Part shown: positions 7,823-14,757 of the stretch, piece by piece
Layout of the letters: each line of letters begins with the position of its first letter
How positions within the stretch are numbered: the first letter of the stretch is position 1
NCBI GenBank assembly: GCA_003514305.1
Contig: DORE01000197.1
Coordinates: forward strand, 4,573-22,691
Source: Gammaproteobacteria bacterium
Lineage (GTDB): Bacteria > Pseudomonadota > Gammaproteobacteria > Pseudomonadales > Pseudohongiellaceae
Reading direction: 5' to 3'
Length of the DNA: 18,119 nucleotides
Program-made: the position numbers and the translations under genes
The notes under the pieces: model-generated
Seen by the model: the letters and a program-made list of their open reading frames with translations, nothing else
The model's database searches: none
Told to the model about the DNA's origin: nothing

Positions 7823-7882
7823 ACACTTATGGATAACCTGTGACTTACCATCGTCAACATGATTGCAACGTCAGCTTCAGAA

Positions 7883-8383
7883 CTAAAACGAATCCCCGAT
7901 GAAATAAACGATGGCACCAAGAGCTATTGCCCAAAAACAGCATGCCAACACATCAAGCAGGGAGTACACCCGGCGGCTGAATCCACTGATACCGATCATT
8001 GCAGGTAGCAAGCTGCGAATAGCCGGCACGAACCGGCCAATAAAAATAGTGAATGCTCCGTATTTGACAATCATCTCATTGGCTTTGGCGATTGCTTCTT
8101 GGTGCCGTTCAGCAAACCTCGTGTGGACAAAGCGGGGGCCCAAAAAACAACCAACATAAAACCCGACGTGATCTCCTGCAGTGGCCCCTAGCATGGCCAA
8201 ACCACAAATGAGCTGAAGCGATGAAACTTCAGCGAAGTACAAGATCGACGAAACAACCACTAGAAAAGCTCCGGAGATAAAGAGACCAATACCGACACAG
8301 GCCTCCGCAAACGCTAGTAGAGGGATAAGCAGGACAGCCTTCCCCTGGGAAGCCTCAAGCAGGCCTAGAAGATAAGTCTCGAT
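7883..8383 (-). CDS. DedA/SNARE-associated family membrane protein, no canonical start codon
   Basis: This multi-pass inner-membrane protein belongs to the DedA family, proposed lipid scramblases or flippases. Recognisable are GDHVGFYVGCFLG and the signature FIGRFVPAIRSLLPAMIG, with the conserved Gly-Arg-Phe-x-Pro-x-x-Arg. From an ATC codon at 8383 the frame gives 166 residues beginning I-ETYLLGLLEASQGKAVLL, which looks like a normal DedA N terminus; an in-frame stop lies three codons upstream. No ATG, GTG or TTG exists between that stop and a GTG at 8260, which would delete the first 41 residues, including most of the first hydrophobic segment. A nine-base match to the anti-Shine-Dalgarno complement, GAGGTGATC (8396-8388), sits just before the ATC. 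The C terminus also appears short compared with the roughly 200-220 residues of E. coli DedA. Either a rare ATC start, a start-codon mutation, or a sequencing error. Confidence 0.7.
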   Translation of the reverse strand: METYLLGLLEASQGKAVLLIPLLAFAEACVGIGLFISGAFLVVVSSILYFAEVSSLQLICGLAMLGATAGDHVGFYVGCFLGPRFVHTRFAERHQEAIAKANEMIVKYGAFTIFIGRFVPAIRSLLPAMIGISGFSRRVYSLLDVLACCFWAIALGAIVYFIGDSF

Positions 8384-8387
8384 AGCC

Positions 8388-8396
8388 GATCACCTC
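8388..8396 (-). promoter_or_regulatory. extended Shine-Dalgarno GAGGTGATC before the DedA gene
   Basis: On the minus strand GAGGTGATC matches nine contiguous bases of the complement of the 16S rRNA 3' end. The GAGG core lies nine bases before the ATC codon at 8383. No start codon in the DedA frame is present at that distance, which is why the site is notable. Confidence 0.5.
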
Positions 8397-8485
8397 TCAT
8401 CGAAGCTATAGTGAAATCGTTTGAGCGATAGTTATGTTTGAGTTGTTCTTTAGGCCTCAGCTTTTCTGACAGTGTCGACTCCAAA

Positions 8486-9247
8486 CTAATGATTCCACCA
8501 AGGTAGGCAAGAAAAAGGTCGGAGATCTATTTCATGAGTCCACGCAGAGCGATGTTGATGAGCCAGATGCCAATAAGTTTCAGCAACGTCACTGGGATTT
8601 AATAGGCCGTCCTGAACACCTTTGGTCTCGCGCATCTTTCGAAATGCCTCTGCACCTATCATTTTGCCTAGCGTATCAGGCGCGTCGACAGGTCCATCTA
8701 TCACAACATGAGACACATGAATATTTTCAGGGCCATACTGGGCATTTAGAGACTGGCATAGCATTCTCCGTCCCCCCATGGCTGCAGCATGGGAATGCTG
8801 GCCGGCATTGCCCCGTACGGCTGCAGTTGAAGAAGTAACCAGCAGCGTTCCTTTACCGCGCTGCTGCATCAAGGGACAGAGCGCTTGCGCTACTCGAAAC
8901 AGGCCCAAAACACCCATGCGCCATCCCAGCTCGAAGACCTTCTCTGGCGTATCCTCAAGTCGTCGGTCGCCGATTTGCGCTCCCAAATTGTAGATAAGCA
9001 CTTCAATCGGGCCAAACTCTTTCTCAACGAGCCGGACCTGACTCTCAAGTGTCCCTGGTTCAATGGCGTTCATTAGGTGACCGCTGGCCGAGCCTTCCGC
9101 GGCCCGGATTTCAGCTGTCAGCTGATCCAGACCCTCTTGTCCCGTTCGGCGGCACAAAGCTGCATGGTATCCACCTCGAGCAAAACGCCTCGCTACATGA
9201 CCACCAATACCCGCTCCAGCACCGATAACAAGACAAACTGGTTGCAT
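8486..9247 (-). CDS. SDR family protein with degenerate catalytic motif
   Basis: This is a 253-residue classical-length short-chain dehydrogenase/reductase fold, cytoplasmic. The cofactor loop GAGAGIG (9-15) is intact, with Arg33/Arg34 after strand 2 hinting at NADP. The usual NNAG is YNLG (86-89). The catalytic Ser is present in VTSSTA (138-143), but the YxxxK motif reads H-A-A-A-M (153-157), so both Tyr and Lys are missing. The stretch GPENIHVSHVVIDG and the ending WTHEIDLRPF resemble an SDR subfamily in which, from memory, the Tyr is often replaced while the Lys is kept. The ATG at 9247 has GAGGAAAGG upstream. It diverges from the nitronate monooxygenase gene, with 284 bases between. Normal SDR catalysis is doubtful; a binding or altered role is possible. 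Confidence 0.85.
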   Translation of the reverse strand: MQPVCLVIGAGAGIGGHVARRFARGGYHAALCRRTGQEGLDQLTAEIRAAEGSASGHLMNAIEPGTLESQVRLVEKEFGPIEVLIYNLGAQIGDRRLEDTPEKVFELGWRMGVLGLFRVAQALCPLMQQRGKGTLLVTSSTAAVRGNAGQHSHAAAMGGRRMLCQSLNAQYGPENIHVSHVVIDGPVDAPDTLGKMIGAEAFRKMRETKGVQDGLLNPSDVAETYWHLAHQHRSAWTHEIDLRPFSCLPWWNH

Positions 9248-9531
9248 GATCCTTTCCTCATAACGGGAAACATTATCCCGCGCATAACTGATTTAAAGAA
9301 TTCGCTGACCAACAAAATTAGCGAAAAAACTCAGGTTTGCCTACAGCTGTCTGTATCTTCTCTCAACGGAAACATAACAGGCAAGCGTCGTAATAATAGA
9401 AAGTCTCTCGCAAGCGTATGAGTGACGGCGCGTCCGAACTCGTCAGGGCCTCAGATCCGGCTTGTTATTTCGTGAAAAATCGTTACGCTTACGGTTCAAA
9501 AATTTAGACCAAACTCGCAGGGAAGTTTTTT

Positions 9532-10494
9532 ATGGCAATTCCAGAATGCATGCGGGGCCGACTGTCGGTCCCGATTGTTGGTGCCCCGCTTTTTATCATT
9601 TCCAATCCTGATCTGGTGATTGCCCAGTGCAAGGCTGGGGTGGTGGGCTCGTTTCCCGCACTGAATGCCCGGCCTGCGGAAGAGCTTGATAAATGGCTTA
9701 CCCGAATTAAGAAAGAGTTGGCAGAACATGATGCCGCCAACCCTGAAAGCCCATCTGCACCTTTCGCTGTCAATCAGATTGTTCACAACTCTAACGATCG
9801 CCTCATGCATGATGTGGAAATGTGTGTCAAGCACGAAGTACCCGTAGTAATTACCTCTCTCGGCGCCAGACCCGAAGTCTTCGATGCAATACACTCTTAC
9901 GGTGGTATCTGCCTGCATGACGTCATCAACAACCGATTCGCCAAAAAAGCGATCGAAAAAGGAGCCGACGGTCTGATCTGTGTTGCCGCTGGAGCTGGAG
10001 GGCACGCTGGCACTCTATCGCCTATGGCCTTTATTCAAGAGGTCAGAGAGTGGTTCGATGGGCCAATGCTGCTTTCCGGTGCAATCGGAACTGGCGATGG
10101 CGTACTCGCGGCAGAGGCGATGGGCGCTGATCTTGCCTATCTTGGGACCGCTTTTATCGCTACCGAAGAAGCCAACGCGGTAGAGGGTTATAAGCAGGGA
10201 ATCGTCGACAATACAGCGAACGACATCGTATATACTAACTTGTTCACCGGCGTGCACGGCAACTATCTGCGACCCTCCATAGAAGCGGCGGGTCTGAATC
10301 CTGATGATTTGCCGCAAAGCGACCCCTCTAATATGAATTTTGGCTCCGGCGGCAGTGCAAAGCAGAAAGCCTGGAAAGACATTTGGGGATCAGGACAAGG
10401 CATTAACGCGATCAAAGAAGTTCTGCCTACCAGCGCACTGGTAGCTCGCCTCGAATCTGAATACGCTGCTGCCAGGAACCGCATCAGCCTTTAG
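9532..10494 (+). CDS. nitronate monooxygenase (2-nitropropane dioxygenase-like)
   Basis: This is a 320-residue FMN-dependent TIM barrel that oxidises alkyl nitronates, such as propionate 3-nitronate, to carbonyl compounds and nitrite. Seen are APLFIISNPDLV near the N terminus (18-29), the phosphate-binding LSGAIGTGDGVLAAEAMGAD (181-200), and VAAGAGGHAG (151-160) containing His158, the likely catalytic or flavin-contacting His of class I enzymes. The length fits the family. AGGGA (9519-9523) lies eight bases before the ATG. The YaiI-type gene begins 17 bases after the stop and is probably cotranscribed. Related proteins are often annotated loosely, so the true substrate may be another nitronate or an enoyl-type compound. 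Confidence 0.9.
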   Translation: MAIPECMRGRLSVPIVGAPLFIISNPDLVIAQCKAGVVGSFPALNARPAEELDKWLTRIKKELAEHDAANPESPSAPFAVNQIVHNSNDRLMHDVEMCVKHEVPVVITSLGARPEVFDAIHSYGGICLHDVINNRFAKKAIEKGADGLICVAAGAGGHAGTLSPMAFIQEVREWFDGPMLLSGAIGTGDGVLAAEAMGADLAYLGTAFIATEEANAVEGYKQGIVDNTANDIVYTNLFTGVHGNYLRPSIEAAGLNPDDLPQSDPSNMNFGSGGSAKQKAWKDIWGSGQGINAIKEVLPTSALVARLESEYAAARNRISL

Positions 10495-10511
10495 GCTATT
10501 TTAGGCCAGTC

Positions 10512-10961
10512 ATGAAGATATGGGTGGACGCTGATGCCTGTCCGGGCGTTGTTAAAGAGATTTTGTTTCGAGCCGCCGAGCGAACGCAAACCTATGTGAC
10601 CCTGATCGCAAACCAGCCTCTGCGAACGCCGCCATCAAAACTTATCAACGCCGTTCAGGTACCAGGAGGGTTTGATGTCGCAGACGATGAAATCGTGCGT
10701 CGTGCCAGCCCTGGAGATCTTGTCATTACCGCCGACATTCCTTTGGCGGCGCAAGTGATTGACCAGCAAGCACTTGCTCTAAGCCCGCGGGGTGAGTTGT
10801 TTTCCAAAAAAAACATCGGTGCTCGCTTGAACATGCGAGACTTCTTAGACACCATGCGCAGCAGCGGAGAGCAAACGGGAGGCCCAGCACCTTTTAATAA
10901 TGCCGACAAAAAGCGTTTCGCAGATCAACTGGATCGTCTGCTCGCTAGTCAGTCTATCTAG
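10512..10961 (+). CDS. yaiI: YaiI/YqxD family protein (DUF188)
   Basis: This is a 149-residue member of the conserved YaiI/YqxD family, which has a PIN-like fold and an unassigned function. The N terminus MKIWVDADACP (1-11) is the family hallmark, followed by GFDVADDEIVRRASPGDLVITADIPLA (residues about 54-79) and the ARLNMRDF block. The Asp residues of DADA, of VADDEI and of TADIPLA form a putative metal-binding cluster. It has a short AGG site before the ATG and follows the nitronate monooxygenase by 17 bases. The next gene is convergent, with only three bases between the stop codons and no visible terminator. Confidence 0.92.
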   Translation: MKIWVDADACPGVVKEILFRAAERTQTYVTLIANQPLRTPPSKLINAVQVPGGFDVADDEIVRRASPGDLVITADIPLAAQVIDQQALALSPRGELFSKKNIGARLNMRDFLDTMRSSGEQTGGPAPFNNADKKRFADQLDRLLASQSI

Positions 10962-10964
10962 CTT

Positions 10965-12032
10965 TTACTCTGCCGCCTTAATGTCTGGATGGACAATGTA
11001 AACTTGCGCCATTCTTACATCCAGCGCAGTTGAAATAGCCGTGTTATTGCCCGTCTCAGGATCTGGATGAGAATCTGCGAGACGCCTGAGCGCCTTGTAC
11101 AGGGATATAGCAGAGATTTGGCCGTTACTAAGGTGGTGAGTGGAATCGTTGCGTATCAACTGGTAGTACCACGTATCTACATCCGCGTAACCAGCAAGAA
11201 CACCACTTGCTCCCTCTGAGCTCAGATTGAGCTGGAAGCGAGCATCCTTAAAGACATGAACCGATGGCACGCTGAGATTTTGCCAGGGCATGACCATTTC
11301 TGCTATCGGCTCGGTAAACAGAACGCCGTCGACAATTTGCCCAGTAAAGCGTCTTATCAGGCTTTCACCCCACCGATAGTCTACACGCTGCGTTCCGCCA
11401 GCCATGACCTTCTGGCCGGTGGCATCAGTCAACAAGCGGTCTTTTCCGCGGTACATAGTGATAACCACAGACTCATCATTTTTAAGGCTATCAACCTCAG
11501 TAAGCTCAATCATCATACGGTTGAAGACTTCATCGAGAATCGCTTTATTCTGGAATATATGTTCCACACCATCTGGCCCACGAAATCCAATAATGCACCC
11601 TACTGCCCGATACACCTCATTGTCTATGCCAAGTGTGCCATCGGGATGCGTAAAGTCATTAGCGCTCACTTGCCCATCGAGATTCAAACCCCATGATAAC
11701 TCACCCTCTACTTCGAAAAATTCGAAATCATCAGGCTCTGTATTCGGATGCCATGTCTGTATCTCCTGCGCAAGTTGCGTTTTTTCAATACTCAGAGAAT
11801 CGTAGTCAGGAAAAAGCTTTTCAAATTGCTCTCTTGGCCCATCATTGAATCCCCTGGGGCATTCGTTTTGCGCATCCTCAGTCTGATACACCGACCAAAA
11901 TAAGTCGGTCATCACATAACTGATGGTTCGGTTTCTTATTCTTGACTCGTCAGCCTGAACAGCGAAAGCAATCAACAAGCTTCCCAGAAGCAGAGCTCCA
12001 GATGTTGATCTGCCCACCCCACAAAATGCCAT
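10965..12032 (-). CDS. exported protein of unknown function, last gene of the DUF1592/DUF1552 operon
   Basis: I recognise no named domain. The start at 12032 overlaps the previous stop (TGATG) and has GGAGG nine bases upstream; a 23-residue in-frame extension reads through the neighbouring gene's end and is not supported. The 355-residue product has a Sec signal peptide ending near AVQA (residue 27). The mature part is acidic and begins with an ECPRGF element (Cys58). It then has a run of Asp/Asn/Gly turns, NLDGQVSANDFTHPDG and GIDNEVYRAVGC (about 117-146), which could bind calcium, and a C-terminal half of likely beta structure. The two cysteines at 58 and 146 may pair. It probably acts in the periplasm or outer membrane with the DUF1592, DUF1552 and COG4315-like proteins; its role is unknown. 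Confidence 0.8.
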   Translation of the reverse strand: MAFCGVGRSTSGALLLGSLLIAFAVQADESRIRNRTISYVMTDLFWSVYQTEDAQNECPRGFNDGPREQFEKLFPDYDSLSIEKTQLAQEIQTWHPNTEPDDFEFFEVEGELSWGLNLDGQVSANDFTHPDGTLGIDNEVYRAVGCIIGFRGPDGVEHIFQNKAILDEVFNRMMIELTEVDSLKNDESVVITMYRGKDRLLTDATGQKVMAGGTQRVDYRWGESLIRRFTGQIVDGVLFTEPIAEMVMPWQNLSVPSVHVFKDARFQLNLSSEGASGVLAGYADVDTWYYQLIRNDSTHHLSNGQISAISLYKALRRLADSHPDPETGNNTAISTALDVRMAQVYIVHPDIKAAE

Positions 12033-13387
12033 CACAACGTTCCTCCAAAAAAATCGTCCCGCAGCATAATCGCCTTCAAGCCATTTCGCTGACCCCGCCA
12101 TTCGCCAGTGCCACCACCATAGACATCACCAGGTGATTTATCTCCAGCAAAAGTATAAACGGGCCGATCACGGTAGGCCCAAACGCGAAGAGCGCCTTCC
12201 TGTTCCGGATCGGCGAAACGACCAGTGTAACGATCTATCCAAACAATAGACCAAGTTCGATTGACCGCTTGCTCATTTTCACCGGCCAAGACATAAGGCC
12301 AGTATTCAAGGCACCGCTCAGGGTCACCTGCGCCGCACATCGCCAGTCGGTAAATCTGCGTTTCGGTGGGATGGTCGCAACCCAACTGGTCTTGCGAATC
12401 TTCGCCGCAGTTATAGATATAAACCGTTTTGCCTTGTGAATTAGCGAGTACGTCGCCGACTATTGAGTGCTGTGGCTTAAAGCTCGAGGGGTAAGCGTCG
12501 GCGACCTGCGTAAACACATTATTCCAGCCGGTTTCGTCACTGCCTTTTTGCGACCAAGTGCGAGAATCCAGGACATAGGTATAGAGTGGCTTTCCTCTGA
12601 AGACCCACTGGCGCTCTCCGGGAGAACGCTCTAGCAGCGACCATTCGCCTTGCTCTCTTGCCAAAGAAGGCCCTAATACGGGTTTCCACTTTGCCAAACA
12701 GGTTGAGCGACAACTAGAGCTGTCAGCTGTATCTCCATCATAACTGTAGATCGATTCACCACGTTCTGTTGCCAACATGCGACCGTTAAAGGAGTTTCGG
12801 ATAGAGAACCCTGGGGGGTGAAGCGATGGCGGGCCGACAGGCACCCTTTTGGCCGGCGCGTCACCGCCGAAGCGTCGGCGTGTTCCACCCAGCACGTCTC
12901 CAGGCTGTTGATCTTTTACCGACGTATACAACGGCTGCTCATCGTAGGCCCACTGGAGAGAGCCATCCCGACGCTCAACGATGGTCCAGTCTCCGATGTC
13001 TTGTGCGCCCTCAGCCGGTGTAACAGGGTTCCACAAATCCACGCAGCTTTTGCGCTTATTCAGGTGCGGCAAGCTGATACCCGGAGGGTAAGGACTCATC
13101 AAGCCGGCCGAAACCGTCAAGACATCGTCATAACAGGCAGGAGAACCTGGTGGCTCTCCGCTGTATCCATTGCGCAACTTGTGCTGAGGCCACTTGTAAA
13201 GAGTCATGCCAGATGCGTTTGCAAACACAGGACCTTCCTGGCTGGCCTCCACCCTGAAACCATCTGGCATGGGAACATTTCGAAAGGCTTCAGCGAAAGA
13301 TTCTTGATCGGCGCCCACAGTAACCGGTCCACCAGCAAAGAAGGTAAAAGCTATCAGGCTCAGAGCCACTTGGCGAAGGCTGCTCAC
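12032..13387 (-). CDS. secreted protein with three COG4315/Lipoprotein_15-like repeats
   Basis: This 451-residue exported protein has a Sec signal peptide (SSLRQVALSLIAFTFFAGG, cleavage near residue 26). Three diverged repeats of the secreted-repeat type (PF03640) follow, at about 54-168, 204-276 and 314-430. Each has a G-x-T/S-x-Y opening (GMTLYKW, GESIYSYDGD, GKTVYIYN), Cys residues, a W-x-P/V block (LWNPV, KWKPV, YWPYV), a W-S/T-I/L-V/L strand, and an aromatic Q/V-W-A/V-Y/F then PLYT or PVYT. I chose GTG at 13387 because AAGGA (13401-13397) lies nine bases upstream; a TTG at 13411 would overlap the DUF1552 stop by three bases but lacks a site. Function of the repeat family is unknown; three copies in one chain suggest a structural or ligand-binding surface protein serving the redox operon. 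Confidence 0.8.
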   Translation of the reverse strand: MSSLRQVALSLIAFTFFAGGPVTVGADQESFAEAFRNVPMPDGFRVEASQEGPVFANASGMTLYKWPQHKLRNGYSGEPPGSPACYDDVLTVSAGLMSPYPPGISLPHLNKRKSCVDLWNPVTPAEGAQDIGDWTIVERRDGSLQWAYDEQPLYTSVKDQQPGDVLGGTRRRFGGDAPAKRVPVGPPSLHPPGFSIRNSFNGRMLATERGESIYSYDGDTADSSSCRSTCLAKWKPVLGPSLAREQGEWSLLERSPGERQWVFRGKPLYTYVLDSRTWSQKGSDETGWNNVFTQVADAYPSSFKPQHSIVGDVLANSQGKTVYIYNCGEDSQDQLGCDHPTETQIYRLAMCGAGDPERCLEYWPYVLAGENEQAVNRTWSIVWIDRYTGRFADPEQEGALRVWAYRDRPVYTFAGDKSPGDVYGGGTGEWRGQRNGLKAIMLRDDFFGGTL

Positions 13388-13407
13388 GGTTCGAAATCCT
13401 TGAATTG

Positions 13408-14757
13408 TCAAGAGACCAGAATGTCGCCAATTTCGCTGGAGGTGGTGTTGCTTTTATCTCCCCACGTATCAATCTCCAGTCCCATAAGCTTCTGAGCTGT
13501 GAACCCAAGTCGGCAACCGGGTGAGCCCCCGCCATCGATGTGCAGACCCGTCTTGACGCGTCCGCCGGCAGTGCCTGCGGAAAACATGGGAATGCCATCA
13601 ATCGCGTGCAGCTTGGCGAAAGACTGATCAGTTGTAGCATAGACAAATGAGTTGTCTAACAGAGAACCGTCGCCCTCCTTGAAATCGGCCAATGCCTGTA
13701 CATAGTAGGCCCATTCCTCAATAGCGCGACGCGTAAACCAGGACGTATAGGGCTGATAACCCAATTCCGGATTCACTGCTTCTTCATGCGTCGCCGTGTG
13801 ATGCGGTTTATCATATCCGGGCTGTGTCGTTGCTGAAAACGCAGAAGCATAAAACATATTGAAAACACGGGTCTGATCACAGGCCACCGCCATGATCATA
13901 AGGTCAGTCATCATGCGATGTCTCGTTGCCACAAGATCGGCCTCCAGCCCCGTTGGCAAGTCCATTGGTTCTTCCAGTACCACGCAGGCTTCGCGAGGGT
14001 CGGGCTTACTGAGTTGAAGATCGAATCGCCGCTCGAGGTCCCGCAGACCCGTAAAATACTGATCAAGACGAGCCCGGTCTTCTGCACCAAGAGATTTCTC
14101 CAGCTTGCGGGCTTCTTCCTGAACCGCACTCAGAGCGCTCTGGCGCACCATTACTTTAGGGTCAGGGGTAAACGTAGAGGCATTTGGATCCTGAAAACCT
14201 TCTCCGAAAAGGCGCTGATAAAATCTTAGCGGAGACCATTCTGGCGTGTTGACCGAATTACCACCTTCATAGCTGAAGCTATCACGCACGTCACCAGTGG
14301 CGGTCGCGCTCAGGCTTTTGAAGCGAGTCGCGTTGCCAATATGTCGTGCGATCGACACATCTATGGTCTCCCCGGGCAGGTTCGCACGAGCCGTCGGCGC
14401 AATGCCGGAACGCAGTACAACCCAGCCGGAATGATGGCAGAGATTTGGCGCATCATCTTGAAACACATGAAAATTGGTATATAGGTTTAGGTGTTCTTGG
14501 ACTTTAGCCAATGCAGCAATTTCCTCAGGCAGATCGAAGTTTGCTCCGGTCTTTTTCGGTACAAAAATCGACTCACTCATTCCGAGACCCCAGGACCAGG
14601 TGCCAAAGCGCAGGGGAATAGGCGTGCCATTAGCGTAGGCAGTCCCATTGTCATTTAAGAAGACATTTAAGAGGGGCAGACCAATGGAGACCGCCCCACC
14701 CTTTAGGGCACCCTTCAAAAACCGGCGTCTGCTCAGTCTCTGCACAAGCTTTTTCAT
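13408..14757 (-). CDS. DUF1552 family protein, Tat-exported
   Basis: This 449-residue protein carries an exact twin-arginine signal SRRRFLKGALKGG (residues 9-21) and then a DUF1552 (PF07586) domain. Typical elements are FGTWSWGLGMSESIFVP, an NLCHHSGW His pair (near 106-112), PGETIDVSIARHIG, RFYQRLFGEGF, DLMIMAVACDQTRVF, and a C-terminal D-N-S block (LLDNSFVYATTD). The family sits in the alkaline-phosphatase/sulfatase-like (DUF1501) neighbourhood of secreted proteins and nearly always pairs with DUF1592 proteins; its activity is not established. I chose ATG at 14757, with GGAGG seven bases upstream and the junction TGATG; a GTG one codon earlier gives a four-base overlap. Translationally coupled to the DUF1592 gene, and acts in the periplasm or outside. 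Confidence 0.9.
   Translation of the reverse strand: MKKLVQRLSRRRFLKGALKGGAVSIGLPLLNVFLNDNGTAYANGTPIPLRFGTWSWGLGMSESIFVPKKTGANFDLPEEIAALAKVQEHLNLYTNFHVFQDDAPNLCHHSGWVVLRSGIAPTARANLPGETIDVSIARHIGNATRFKSLSATATGDVRDSFSYEGGNSVNTPEWSPLRFYQRLFGEGFQDPNASTFTPDPKVMVRQSALSAVQEEARKLEKSLGAEDRARLDQYFTGLRDLERRFDLQLSKPDPREACVVLEEPMDLPTGLEADLVATRHRMMTDLMIMAVACDQTRVFNMFYASAFSATTQPGYDKPHHTATHEEAVNPELGYQPYTSWFTRRAIEEWAYYVQALADFKEGDGSLLDNSFVYATTDQSFAKLHAIDGIPMFSAGTAGGRVKTGLHIDGGGSPGCRLGFTAQKLMGLEIDTWGDKSNTTSSEIGDILVS

Larger units (their letters stand above)
7534..7880. other. gene-free intergenic stretch
   Basis: No convincing gene is visible here on either strand. It holds a 7-bp inverted repeat (7767-7795) and a perfect 12-bp palindrome (7811-7822), listed separately. 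The upstream part must carry the promoter of the exported oxidoreductase on the minus strand; a TATATT stretch near 7615 is present but without a correctly spaced -35, so I do not call it. Confidence 0.6.

Noticed and set aside
7758..7862. 34-codon ORF in the gene-free stretch
   Set aside because: No ribosome site and no similarity that I recognise.
9418..9507. 29-codon plus-strand ORF upstream of the nitronate monooxygenase
   Set aside because: No Shine-Dalgarno site and no recognisable product; too short to support.
9496..10005. 169-codon minus-strand frame overlapping the nitronate monooxygenase
   Set aside because: It is antisense to a gene with clear family motifs and has no supporting domain or signal.
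12818..13495. 225-codon plus-strand frame
   Set aside because: It is antisense to the repeat protein and DUF1552 genes, both of which have signal peptides and recognisable motifs; codon composition is that of a shadow frame.
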